Assembly: GCA_032173965.1 (NCBI GenBank)
Contig: CM063285.1
Coordinates: forward strand, 24,835,660-24,899,659
Length of the DNA stretch: 64,000 bases
Reading direction: 5' to 3'
DNA from: Sitta carolinensis
Taxonomy: Eukaryota; Chordata; Aves; Passeriformes; Sittidae
The position numbers were made by a program, and so were the translations under genes. Under the pieces are notes generated by a model. It ran no database searches and was not told the DNA's origin. It was given only the letters and a program-made list of their open reading frames with translations. Numbering within the stretch: position 1 is the first letter of the stretch; each line of letters starts with the position of its first letter. Positions 14,101-27,600 of the stretch are shown here, piece by piece.

Positions 14101-17100
14101 GAAAATTACTGATTTTTTTCTGTTGAACTGTGTTTAGAAAAGCAAATGAAATTTGTGGTTGTTTGACATTCCTTCTGTTGTTATGATGAAAACCAGTTCA
14201 AAATATTTCTAAACAGGGAATGGCCATTAAAAAGAAGAAAGTAAGATTGATCAGTATGAGTCATTTACTTAAGAAGAAAACACAGCAGAAATTGTTTATG
14301 CAGAAAATTTTCTCACCTGCCAAGGATGAGATATTAATGATTACTCCTCCATTGCCTCCATTTCCTTTTCTCATGTATTCTAGGCCAAGGTAGGTTCCTC
14401 TGATAACAGATGTCTGGTATAGAGAGGAAGGAATTATTGAAGATACTCAAAGATTATTTGAAACTATTTGAAATATTTTACTGAATTATTTATGTTATCC
14501 AAAAATATCTATTTTGCTTCTACAAACTGAAACTTTTTTTTATTGTGGTGCTTAGAACCTCTATTGCTTTGCTAGTGATCTTATTTATACTTGGAAGTTT
14601 TTAAGCACAGAGACACTCCACAGTATTGCAACTCAATAACTTCAGAAGCACAACTGCAATAGAAAAAAGTAATAGCAGTTTAATTATTTCTCTTAATAAG
14701 ATATAATTAAACTAATACACTGAAATGCAAAATAAGAGCTGTGAAGGAAATGAAACAAAGAGTAAGTGAATAATTAATAGATGAAACACATACCTTATCT
14801 AAAAATATAAGTGGCAGATGAACTGATCTAAATCCCCTAAGTTTTGTTGCGATAGCCTGTTCTATATTATAAAAAATGTACTGACTGTGTCTGAAGATAA
14901 CATTAACACTGAAAACTGCATTAGGCTTAAGACAAACGAAATTCACACTTTTTAGGATTATGTACCATGATATATTTCTGGTCCCAGGATATTAAAAATG
15001 TGTATTATTTTCTGACTAAGGTCACAGGAGTTTCACCATTCCTCTCAAATGAAAGTTAGCCCACACAGGCAAATACAGAGAAGGTAAAAAAGGCATTCTA
15101 AGATATGTGAGATCTTGTTAGCATATTAGCTGTGACTTTAAAAATATTTGTCTTTTTTTTTTTTTTTTTAACAGAACTTTGAGGGAAAAAAAATTCTAAA
15201 CTTGTATCATCTTGATTCCTTAAAATCTGCTTTTGAACTCTACTGCAGTCAGAAATTCTGCTGAGATTCCTCACACTGAGCTTCAGACCTTTAAACTGAG
15301 ATGTCCAAAGACACACCAAGCCTTGGGTTACCAGGCTCCTGGGTGAATCGTGACAGAAAGTTTCTCCCTGAAAGCCACTTTAACTGTGAGTGAAACAAAT
15401 AGTAACAAAAGGGCAGCAGACAAGGCTCCTGGTGGAAGACAATAACTTTAGAGAAATGTTCCAGTATTACTGCATGTGATGAGTTCCATGAATATTTATA
15501 TTTTTGTTTTTTTAGATCTCTCTGTAATAGTTTTGTATTTGCTTCACAATTTCTACTTAAAATGGACAAATGCATTGAGACACACTTTTAGTCTTTTGGA
15601 AATATTTTTCAGCTTTTAAATGAGAACTTCATTTGTACTTTATGACTGTTTATTGCTACTTATTGACCCAAATAAATTAAGGTGTCCAAAAGACGAAGTG
15701 TGCATGGTTATTTCACTACTTTTGACCAGTGAAGGTCTGCAGAATAAGGGCGACAGAAATTTCTCATATAAAAAAACCCACAATGAAAAATCCGTATTTG
15801 CCTAAAACATAATGGATAGTGACTAGATAAACTGAGAAAAAAATAGAAATGCTTTTAAAATCAGAATGTTAACTATTTTTCTGCCACTATCTAAATTCCC
15901 AGAGCAAAAAAACTGGAATAATCTTGACATGGGTATTATATTTCATTTTCATTAGCTGATATTTTTAGACATGCACGTTATAAAGTAGTACTTCTAATTC
16001 AGTTTCAGCTATCCTTCATGCTTTTTGGTTTTAACAGGAATCAGATTTAGAAGAGTGCATGTCCTACTTTATTGCCATCATTAATTCATTTTTCAAGTAA
16101 CATGAGACTGCCCATTGACAGAGATAAAACCTCATTACCAAGTTTGCTTTGGAATCTTGATAATGAATCAGCTTTTCTCATTTTCTATAGTTTCAGCACT
16201 TAATGAGATATTTCTATACTAATATATTTTCAGAATATCTATTTCCTGGAATAGTTTAAAACCGCACAAAATATGAATATTTCAAAATTCTGAAATAATA
16301 TTTTCTTAAGTAAATAATTATTTCTTAAATAAAAAAAATCCCATAGATTTTTTTTTTCCTGGAAAGTCTTGTTTAAGCTAACATATTTTAAAAATATTTT
16401 TATTAATTTAAAAAGGATGGTGTTGATTAAATGCTTTAACAGAAACTTTCCAAAGAATTGTCCGCAGTGTGTTGACACATACCAAATTAACTCAGGTTTC
16501 TTTTGCATGTCCTGGAAAGTAGCAGAGCTATTATAAAGGTTAATCTATTGCTGTTTAATGTTGATTTGCACATGTAAGTTTGATTTATTAAAACCAAGAT
16601 TGTTAATGCCTGGTTGTGCTGTTATAAGGTATATTTATTCTGAACATAAACTTACTGGGACCTCAATTAAAATTCGATTTGGACTTAAGTGTGGAATATA
16701 TTTTTTTAATATAAATATATGTATGATAGGCTGTACCGAGATACTTTAGAAGAAAGGGGTTAATACTGTCTTTGGAAAGCAGGTGCAGGTCCTGTCATGC
16801 CCTGGAGCAGTGGCTCAGCCTGCTGAGCAGAAAAAGAGAATTCCACTTAGGATGATTAGAGAAAATAGATCAGTTGAAGAAGGAAATAGCTTGGGGCTCT
16901 TTGAAGGCTTTTCTATTCCTTCTAATTCAGAGATAATAAAGCTAAATGAGTCCTTGGCTAAACCACAATTATTAACCAAGAAAAAAGTGGGTATTTTAGC
17001 TGTCTGATCAAAATTACTGTATTTTTCTTTTTCTTTCTCTGGAATCCACTAACATAGTATTTCTTCAAGTGGCTGAAGATGTTCTCCTTTACATAAAGGT

Positions 17101-18590
17101 ATTGTGAGAGGTGGTCTTCAAGATAAATGCAGACTTCCCTTTGAATATTGCCCCTTATGCCTTGTAACCCTCACCTGTGATCCTCGCAAAAATCTCACAG
17201 TGTGGCTGATCTTGGGTGTAAATGGTTATTTACTGAGGTTAGGGCTGATAAAATAAAGAACTATTCTGCAGGTAAACTCTGAACCACATGCCTGGGGTGA
17301 GAAGAACCTGTCTACGCACTCGGAAGACGTTGCTTTTCATCCAAAGTATCATTCATTGGATCTCCCATTCTCTCACAAGAATCCACCTCCCTCCAATCCT
17401 CTCAAAATTTATATGATTTCTGAACCCAGTTTTTTGGGTTTAGGTTATGATGCAAATGTCTGTAATTTCCTTTCAATTAAATGAAAGAAACGAAAGGTCT
17501 TTTCAGATTGCACAGTTCCCCAATTATACTTTTAAGAGTAGTAATTTAATCCCATGTTCTTAACCAACAAATAATTTATAGATTATCTATTAAATAAAAA
17601 TTCTGGGAAAGATAAATTTAAAATTACCCAATTAAAAAAAAGTCTGACTCATCTTAAGATTAAAATATGCTGGGAGACTTTGTACAAGAAAGCATTTTAG
17701 AGCTGAACTTTTTATGATTCCTTTGATTACAACTGCATTTAGCTCAGGGGATGTTGTTCATAAACATGTCAAGAACAAAGAGTATCAAAGCAGTCAGCTT
17801 TGTAACTAAATGCAGGTAAATCAAAAATTGGTACAGCTCTTACCTTCTTTTTTTTGCTTTTTATTTTTCAAATTTTTTCCTGGCTATGGAAAAGTAGTAT
17901 CCTTGAAGTCAGAAAAGAATCTAAAATACTGGTCTTCTAGATGTTACAAAACATGATCTCTCCGTAACACTGCTGCTTGTTTTCTTACCAAAATACAGTG
18001 CTTTACTACAGCACATAATGAAGATGGGCCATTAAGGTGCACTGGAGGTCTTACTCTTCATCTGCCAGCAGAAAATTTAGGATTCTTTCAGATAAAGTTA
18101 TAGTGGTGAGTGTGGGAATAGTTCCCAGCATTAATTTACATAAATTACAGATTTAAATTAGAGGAGATCAGACATGCTGAAGTATCATACAGTAATAAAC
18201 CTAATATGGTATCTGAAGACATGGTAAACATTGCAAAATAATTGTGCAAATACTCAAAATATTTGCAGTTACTTTTGAGAATAATGTAATCATTAACTTA
18301 TTTAATGATTTCTTAAATGGCAATTTACTTGCCAGGTTCAAAATCAGAAATAAAACTTACAAAATCTTTGATTCTTCACATTTCTGTGTCCTTTGACTGT
18401 ATAGCTTTAATTCTATCATTCTAAAAGAAATCAGGTAGTGAAACTTTGATTCTAATTAGGCTCAGAGTCTACAGCAGAGCACTAATTAATTTTTTCCACC
18501 TTTAGGAACCATGTCAGCCAATGCATATCATGTTCCTGTATTCCAACATTAGATCTGTCAGCTTTCATACTTTGTGTTTCATTTTTGATT

Positions 18591-18625
<35 letters not shown>

Positions 18626-21600
18626 GTTTTTTTTTTGTGATGGTGCCCAGGACATCGTTAATCATCATGATTTTTGAGTGACAATTGCTTTGAAATTAAC
18701 TTAGTACATGGTGCTCTTTTTTCTAGTGTTTCAGGGCAGCTGCTCCAACTGACATAGCTTCTCACACCTATTTAATAAGGTTTTGCTTGCCACCTCTTGT
18801 CTGATCCATCTCATATTTCAGGCTGAGAAAATGCATCAGCATCTTGAGTGCTGAAGATGAGCACTATATTGATATCAAGGTGATATGGTAATATTAATTC
18901 CTTTGAGAAAACAAAATAATAATCATTCCTAACATTTTGTGTAGGTTCCTGAACTAAGATAGTTCAGCGCTAGGGATACTGAACAAAAATATAAGAGCCA
19001 CTGACTTGTGGTTTCATAAAGCAAGTTAGCACAGAGCTGGAATTTGACCCAAGATCATTTGCCTTTCATACAGTCATGTTGTAAATCAATGACTATCCAT
19101 AAGGAAACATTTAAAAGTTCTTTCTGAATTGTATAAGATGAACTTCAAAATTCTGAAACTAAAACTGCTGCTTGTGATATCCACGGAAAATTTTAGCATT
19201 TTGCCGTTGGAGAGGAAGGTGGGACTAACTTTTTTTAATACAGATTTTCTAGGACATAGACAAGTTGGAACAGGCATGCCAAGTCCCTTGGCATTCCTAT
19301 GTATAGGTTAGTTTGATTGCTACATGAAATGAAATTGCAAGCTCGAGTATGAATTTTCAGCTCAAACTATGGAAAACAAGAAGTCTAGGGAGGAAAAGGC
19401 AGAACGGAGAAAGGAATATATAGAAGGATTTGATAATTTGCTACAAGTCAATGGCTTTTCTACAATGTGGGAATGAAACACTATGCTTCAGTTTTTTATG
19501 GTGCAGATTTCCCTCCTTCCCTTCAATACACCTCCACATTCCTGAAGGACATAGGAATAGTATTCCATTTTGATAGCTGGTTTTATGTTCTTAGTTCAAA
19601 ACCTTTGCTTTTCATTCTACTTCAACATTGGTTACTGTAAACGTACATTAAAATGATAAGCTAAAAATTCATTGACTTATGGTGCTATTAAGGTATGTCA
19701 CTGTATCCTTCCTAGTACAATATAAACAGCAAAAATAATTATATCTATAGGCTTCTTTATGTACTTAGAGGATTGATCCCTGTGCTACTAATTTCAAGGT
19801 AAATGTCACTTCTCATTTTTTGACCACATCTCTCTGTAGAGACTTGGTCCTCTGACACCAAATTATGCTGAAGAATAGGCAAGTAAGCCATTAAGGTATC
19901 CACTGGTCAGTAAACCAGACACCTATTCCATTTCATCTACTACAGATAAAACTGTTTATTCTGGTTTGTTTCTCTGTTGCTGATCTGTCACTGAGAAATG
20001 ATGCTTGCCTTTGTCCCTATTGTGGGACCTAGTGGTTATTTCCAGCTGCTGAATCCAGCTGTGTGTCCAGGTCAGATTACTTTGGGATGAAAGTTCAGTC
20101 CTCCTCCTGGTACTCTGGGAAAAAAAAAGCCAGCAAGGTGTATGGACCAGAAGAAGGTGGCAGCATACTCCCTTTTATGGCTCGCACAGTGGAACAGCCT
20201 TGTGATGATCACGAAGTCTTTGTCACAAAAATAAGTTCAGTTAATCACTTCTGATGTTTGCTTAGCTACCCTTCTGGTTTCTGCAGAAACATTAATAGGC
20301 TTTCTGAGAAATAGGTCCTTACTGGTAAGCAAACATTGATTTTGCAAGGTTTGCTAGTTGCTGGAACACATATTTCACCATGAGCTATAGTGAAAGGAGT
20401 CACACATAAACAGACAGTGGTGCATTATCTTCTCTGTAGTTCCAATCTAAGTATTTTTCATGGAAAAACCATGATGCTGGTAGACTTCCTTTTAGTAAAG
20501 GACTTTTGTAAATTCACGGAAATTTGTTACTTCTGTCACTTACGTAAATAAATTGTGCAAACTCATGAAAAATGGAAAAACTTGGAATTGTTGCATATTT
20601 CTACATTTTGTCTAGTAATGAAGAATAGGACTGTCATGCATCTGAAGAAACCTATGTGTACATTTAAATTCTGCTTACTTCTGGACAACACTTAAACAAT
20701 TGAAACCCATATGCTTGGGGTGTTTTGATGTGTCCAGGCTCTGGCCTGCATTTTAAAGTTTTGCCAGAATGTGTTAAAAAATGCAAAATTATCACATAAA
20801 CAGGACATAATTGTGATTTTGCTTTCAAATTTTCTCAAAATTCATTTGTGGAATTGGTTTAAATATATATACAAAATTAACTTTTTGGCATAATAAAAAA
20901 ATAAGCTTGTCAAAATGCCACATAAAATAGTTCTAAACTTTTGATTCAGGTAATATATAAAATTGTAAGCATACGTGATACTAGTACTGCTAAATTTAAC
21001 TATATGCTGAAACCTATGTCAGAAACCTCTGGCAAGAGCATAAAAAAAATAAACCTTGCATGTAATTTGGGGGATTGTCTTTAGTATAAAATGTGCTAAG
21101 TACATTTGTAATGACAAGACACTTTAATTATAGTGGCCACTCTAATTAGTGGTTCCAGAAAGCCACATCAACACAAGATAAAATTACTGAAGCTTCTCAG
21201 AACACCCAACTGTGTTTAAATAACATACATGGTTAAGGCTTGTAAGGATGTGGGCCCTTCTCTTTAGGGATATGAAGAATAAAAAAAGTCAGATTATAAA
21301 ATTTCTGGATCCTTTAGGCAAAGGTTTTTATGAATGCAATAAAGACTGTCATGCTGGAGAACTGTAGGCAAGACCCTTTATAAGAATTTATGTGTCATAC
21401 AGCCTTGTGCTATTCTGCGTGTGAATATGTGTGTGTGACAGACTGCTGAAACTACACTGGTAATATCTCTTTAAAATGGAATTCTTGTATGGTTGCCAAT
21501 TTCATTTCTTCACGTGCCATAATAACAAAGAGTGTACCCTTGTATGAGTATCACTAGTTGAAGCTGCTGTTGATCAAGCTGATATGAATCAAGTAAACAC

Positions 21601-24600
21601 CATAGATTCGGAGTTTTGAGGTGAAGAATAGATGGCATTGCTGGAATACTTAAGTAAAAAACAGAATAGGTATATTACTGAAGTAATGAAAAGATGAATG
21701 TTTAGCACACAATTTAGCAAAATGGTGGAAAGCACTGCAATGTAAATATTGTTTTCGTAGTCAGTGCTCCTTCCTACACCCCTTCCCAGCTTTATCCAGT
21801 TGTCTTTTTCTTGCTGTCAAGAAACTGTAATAGACGCCAGCAGGAATTGTGTTTACTCCTTTCTCCTTGCAAATTAAGTGCCAATTTTTGAATCTTTTTC
21901 TTTATGCTATCTTAAGCAGTACTATCAGAGAATTTCCTTACAGTCCTTTAAAAACATTCCTGAAGACCAACCGGTTCTGTGAACTGTTTTAGCCATAAAG
22001 AACACACCCCAGATGTGTTTGCTCAGATTTATCTTGCTCTGTACTGCTCTACTTTTGTACTTTGTACTTTAAACTGAGGCACAGAATATTTGTTATATCT
22101 ATATATAAATGGTATCACTAAGACAATGACTGGCATGTAGAGGTTTTTTTTCCCCTTTTAAAATAAAAAAAAGTGTCCATAATGTGTATCACAGTATGTG
22201 GCTACAGAAGCTGTTTCTTTTCTTAGGAATAAAACAAATACTTAAACTATGCTACAAGAGGGAAATTGAGACTTTTAAAAGAATTTATGTCATATCTATT
22301 TTGCTTCTTTCTACAAGAAATATAAAAATATTTTCTAGAACCAACCCATAGAAGATATTACATGCATGAGCTACTTTTCTTCTGTTGTTATAATTCAAAA
22401 AGGGAAAAGTACAAAGTTTTATACTTGTTTTACAGAAATTATAGTAACTAGATAGAAATGATTGTGGAGATAAGCTAGTTAGTTGACTTGGTGTTAGACA
22501 GGGAAAGAATAATCAAATGAATAGGTGATACACATTTGGATCTTAGAGTGGCTTTGATTTAACCCACATAACTCTGTTTGATTGCTTTATATGTTCTTCC
22601 AGTCACCACCAGGTATTTATGAAATTTTTCAACATTCAACTCTGTATCAGATCATTAGGACATTTATGGTGAACTTACATATACAATAATGTATAAAATA
22701 TATAGTATTCCCTTAAAAAAAATAGGGGATTAACTTGATAGTTAACCATGTAGGTTTCTAAAACCTGGATTTCAGATTTTCTGCTACTTGAGACCACTTA
22801 TGATCTGCTTCTGCTCAATTACTTGTAATAAGAAAAAAAAAATAGAATCATGGAATTGTTTAGATTGGGAAAGACCTTGAAAATCATCAAATCCAACTGT
22901 TAGGCCAGCACTGCCAAGTTCACCACTAAACCATGACCCCAAGCACCACATCTACAGGCCTTTTAAGTGCCTCCAGTGATGGTGACTCAGCCACTTTCCT
23001 GGGCAGCCTGTTACAATGCTTGACAACTCTTTTGGGGAAGAAATCTCTCCTCATATTCAATCTAAACACCGCCCCCCCCAGCCCTTCTGACTATTTTCTC
23101 TTGTCCTATCACTTCTTACCTGGTAGAGGAGGCTGTCTCCCACCTCACTACTACCTCCATTCCAGTGATTGTAAAGGGTGATAAGGCTCCTCTGAGCCTC
23201 CTTTTGTCCAGGTTAAACAATCCCAGCTCCCTCAGCTGCTACTCATAAGACCCTTCACTGCTTTGTTGCCCCTTTCTGGGCACGCTCCAGCACCTCAATG
23301 TTTTTCGTGTAGTGAGGGGCCCAAACTGAACACAGGATTTGAGGTGCAGTCTCACCAGTGCTCAGTACAGAGAGACAATCCCTGCCTTGGTCCCACTGGC
23401 CACCCTACTGCTGATACAGGCCAGGATGGCATTGGCTTTCTTGGCCACCTGGGCACAGCTGGCTCATGTTCAGCTGCCGTTCACCAGCATCCCCGGGTCC
23501 TTTCCCAATGGGCACCTTTTCAGCCACTCTGCCCTACGCCTGTAGGGATGCACGGGGTTATTGTGACCAAAGTGCAGGACTCAGCACTTCAGCTTATCAC
23601 AGCTCAGACAATTGACCTTGGCCCATCAATCCAGCCTGTTCAGATCTACAGAGCCTTGACAGAGCCTTCTGACTCCTCAGCAGAAAAACCTCCCACCCCA
23701 ACTTGTGTCTTCAGCAATATAATAGGAGAAAGTTCTTAACTTCTTCTGTTTGAAGCTCCTGGCATCAAAAAATTATTAAGACATAACTCTAAGTTAGGAT
23801 ATTTAACTTGTCAGCAAGTATCATAGTCAAACATATTTCTCACATGTACTTCAATATTTCGAGTGATGACTAATTAACTATGCTTGCAAATTTCACAGGT
23901 GGATGGCTGCCTACACTAACTTATATCTTGTGTTAACACCAGCCACAAAAGTAAAGAGAAATAAGTAATTTAGAATGCAGTCTTCTTTTATATTCAAGGG
24001 ATCTGGACTAAGAGATAAAAATGTTGCCTATCACTGAGGCTGACAAACTACTGTTACTTCACAATATGAAGTTTCCTAATATTTAATTTTTCAGAACATT
24101 TCAGAAATTAAATAAACAGGAAGAAATATATGTACTTAAATCTTGAAGAATACGTAAGGAATAGATAGAAAAAATCAAGAGAAAGGCCTTATGAAACTTA
24201 AATTATTTTTTTTCCAAATACTGATTTTCTCATTAGTTTTGCTGTTACTTGTCTCATATGCAGCTTGTGTTACTTGTCCTGGGGTTATTTTGTTAGTTTG
24301 TTTTTTTGGAGGCATTAGGATTCAAAGATGGGTATCTTTGTCCTTAAAATTTTTGACAAAAACACCTAATTTTCATATTATGAGCTTTCTTGTTGCGCAA
24401 CAAATTTCAAATGAGAAAACTCCACATTTTCCTCTTCAAAGCTTCCTTTTCCTACTTTCTTTGCAGTAAGTATGATCATGGGGTGACTTGTTGAATCACC
24501 ATTGAATTAGGACTTTACAGATGGTGGATTACAAGCTGAATTTCACTAACCTAGATATTCTATTAATTCTAGTAAGGTCATTCCTTGGAGCCTAGATGTC

Positions 24601-27600
24601 CTAGAAGCGTTCATGAAGTTAAAAACATTTCAGCTGAGAAACAGATATTGTGGTTTCATCTGAGAAGACACCAGATAGTATCAAAGAAGTGGTGCCAGTT
24701 TGTTTGAAAATTAATTTTACAGGCCTGTTGAATGCACAGGATTTTAGCGAGTAAGTGCCCTTAAGTAGTGTGCTCCTACCAGTGATGATGGCAAAGTGGC
24801 CTATATTAAAAACTCAGATTTTAAGCTGGCATGGTTGGCAAGGAAAGCATAGAGAACAAGTTTACTTGTAGTATCAACAAATGGCAACTTTAATGCAGGC
24901 CAGCTGAGCTTCACAAGTAACTAAAATGTTCTAAAACATTCATATAAAAAGACTGGCCTACTGTAGATGCAGCTCTACTGCCTTGGGCAGTCAATTCTTA
25001 TGCCTATTTGGGAATTAATTGGGTTTTCTAGAAAGAGAATGTTGTTTGGTGATAGATAACCCGAGCACCTCTACACAGCACTGTATGTCTTGGACAGACA
25101 ATTCTGGGGACCCACCACACACTCAGTTATGTGGTAATTGTTTCAACAGCTTTACTTACCAATCCAATAATTAATGTTCTGTCATCTGGAAAAATCTGTA
25201 CCAGCCAGAGGCGGTTAACTGTATTCTAACATTAAATAGTGAAATACAGACATGTGAAAGGAGATAATGCTTACCAAGTTAGTTTGTATAGTGCTTTCCC
25301 AGTCCTTCTCATTGTTCACTCCAGCATTATTAACCACAACATCCAGCCTTCCAAAATGTTCGATTACTTTTTTGAAAGCACCTATGTAAGATTAAAGAGT
25401 GACATTTCTTAGAACTTTGGAAAGTAAGATATAAAAATACAATGCATACATAAAAATGGTTTATTAGTCTACACAAAATGTCCTCATTACTTCCTTAAAC
25501 ATTAGTAAGCAACATGCTATTAAATACTTTATCTAACATGCACCAACATTAGATATATTTAGGGAAAGTGGAAAGGATTAAGATAACATAGTTGCCTTTT
25601 CATTCAGTTTGATAATGTCTGATAACTGGAGCTAATGTTAAGTTCTTAGCAATTATACATTTTTTATTAGATAGGATGTCTGACAGCCCAGCTATTTAAA
25701 TTAAGCATTTATAGCTTGATTTGTAGAAGTTTGACATAGCTAGTAAAGTCAAGATTTGACACCATCTGTTTTGAACTAAAAACAAAAGGTTCAAGTGTTC
25801 AGAAAAAAATTCTTCATTCAGTCCAAATTTAGCCCAAGAACTCAGTATTTATTTAATGAATAACCGACATGAATATTTCAACTACAAATAATTAATCATG
25901 ATCCTTGTTTAGCTGTGTCTATTTATGGATAAGTTGTTATATATCTTCCTTGTAAGGTAACTTTAATAATGTGTTTCTCAAATTCAAATCATCTCTTTTT
26001 CTGAGGATAAAAATAGTGACCTGTCTTCCAAAGAATTTCAAAATAAGAACTGGGAAACTTCCACAATGACATTGTGTTTTCCCAGGTGACAGTGTTAGAA
26101 CTGAGATAAAAGATGTGTATAGAAAAATATGATGATGTCATAATGAGGAGCAAACTGCTCAAGCCTGGCTCTGCTTTAAGAAGATGGATGAGATGACTTC
26201 CAGATGTTAATTCCAGACTGAGATGTTCCAGAACTGAGGACATTGACTGACATGTATATATAGCTTCCTTGTTTTCCCCTCCAAATATTGCTCCTTGTCA
26301 CTAAATATTTACTACTATGTAAACCAAGACACCACATCCTCCTTATTGATTTAAAAAACACTGACTCGTGTTTGACTCAAAATAGACGGTATTTCAGGTA
26401 TACTGAAATTACGCTTGACAGGCCTTGATGAAATTATTTCACTGAAAGGTGATCCCAGGAGCACCTTCCATCTTTGATCTTTAGTGCTTGGCTCTTCATG
26501 TCAATCAGGTGCATAGCATCAGCTTTCAAACATCTACCTTTTTCTGCAGTAGTTGCAGGCGTTTACAAAGCTTTTCCTGCACCAGCTTTTTCTTTGCCTC
26601 AATGCTTCAGGTCCATCATAGTCATCGTCTTGTGATTAACACAAGAGATAGGCAGCTGATGGGACAGGTTTCATTTGTCCAACTGCCTTTATAGTACAGA
26701 TACTTCTAATATTCTTATTCTATACTAGAATATTGTAGTATTAATAAATCTTCTGGTTTGGTCTGTCTGTCTTATTATGTTTGTTGCCAATTCATTCTCT
26801 GATTTCTTAACTCTTCAGTCACTTATCCTTCCAATTCTGCATCAGCAAGGGCAAATGAAAACCTTTGGCTTTATTAGAAGCAGAAGTGAGTATTTAACCT
26901 ATTTCCAATGAGTAAAATAAATACAATTTGGGTCCTTACTTAGCTACCAAATTTTGGAAACTGACTAATTCCCTTTTAAGCTAAAATCACATCTTTCTTA
27001 AGAAGATTCTAATTCTTAATAGAATCTTCAAAAACCACCATGGACAATAGTAATTTTGCCAATGATTTTTCAATTAAATTTACACAGACTTGACTAATTG
27101 TAGTTTTCTATTTTACATACTGAGAAAAGACCAAATGTTTTTGCATATCTGTGTTTGGAATATTTCCAGTAAAAGTTTATCTGCCTACAGTAACCCCATC
27201 TATCACCTATCCACAAAAAGAAGAGCCTTCTTGTAAATTGTTAACAAAGTTGTCATCTCTTCTTATTTATTCTTCCCTCTTCAAACATAGAATAATTCTA
27301 TGTTTGCATTGCATACTAATTAGTGCTTATAACATAAAACTTCAAAAGCAGATGATTGTATGAAATATTGAGTGGGGAAGAAAAAATTAAGAGAAGGATC
27401 CATTTTAAAGGAAAGGTAAGAAAAACAATGTAAAGTCAGCACAAACACCAGTTTTATATGTGAGTTTCTTAAATATCCTTGGAAGGCAAAAGTAAGTATG
27501 CTGATTTTTCAAAAGTGGGATGAGATAGGAGATTTTTGTGGGGGGTTAGGTGAAAGATCCACCAGAGAAAAAAGTACAGGTAGGAACTGAAAGTAGTTTA

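Larger units (their letters stand above)
14414..25274 (-). other. HPGD: HPGD intron 3 (10.9 kb)
   Basis: The largest intron of the gene. It contains a CR1 element (22841-23720), a 29-A run (18595-18623), a 17-T run (15153-15169) and otherwise unrecognised AT-rich sequence. No additional coding exon was recognised. Confidence 0.85.

Noticed and set aside
15153..15175. Polypyrimidine plus AACAG as a plus-strand splice acceptor
   Set aside because: No open frame or donor follows, and it lies antisense in an HPGD intron.
22933..23739. Plus-strand open frames of 82-158 codons in intron 3
   Set aside because: They are antisense reads of the CR1 3' region, not host genes.
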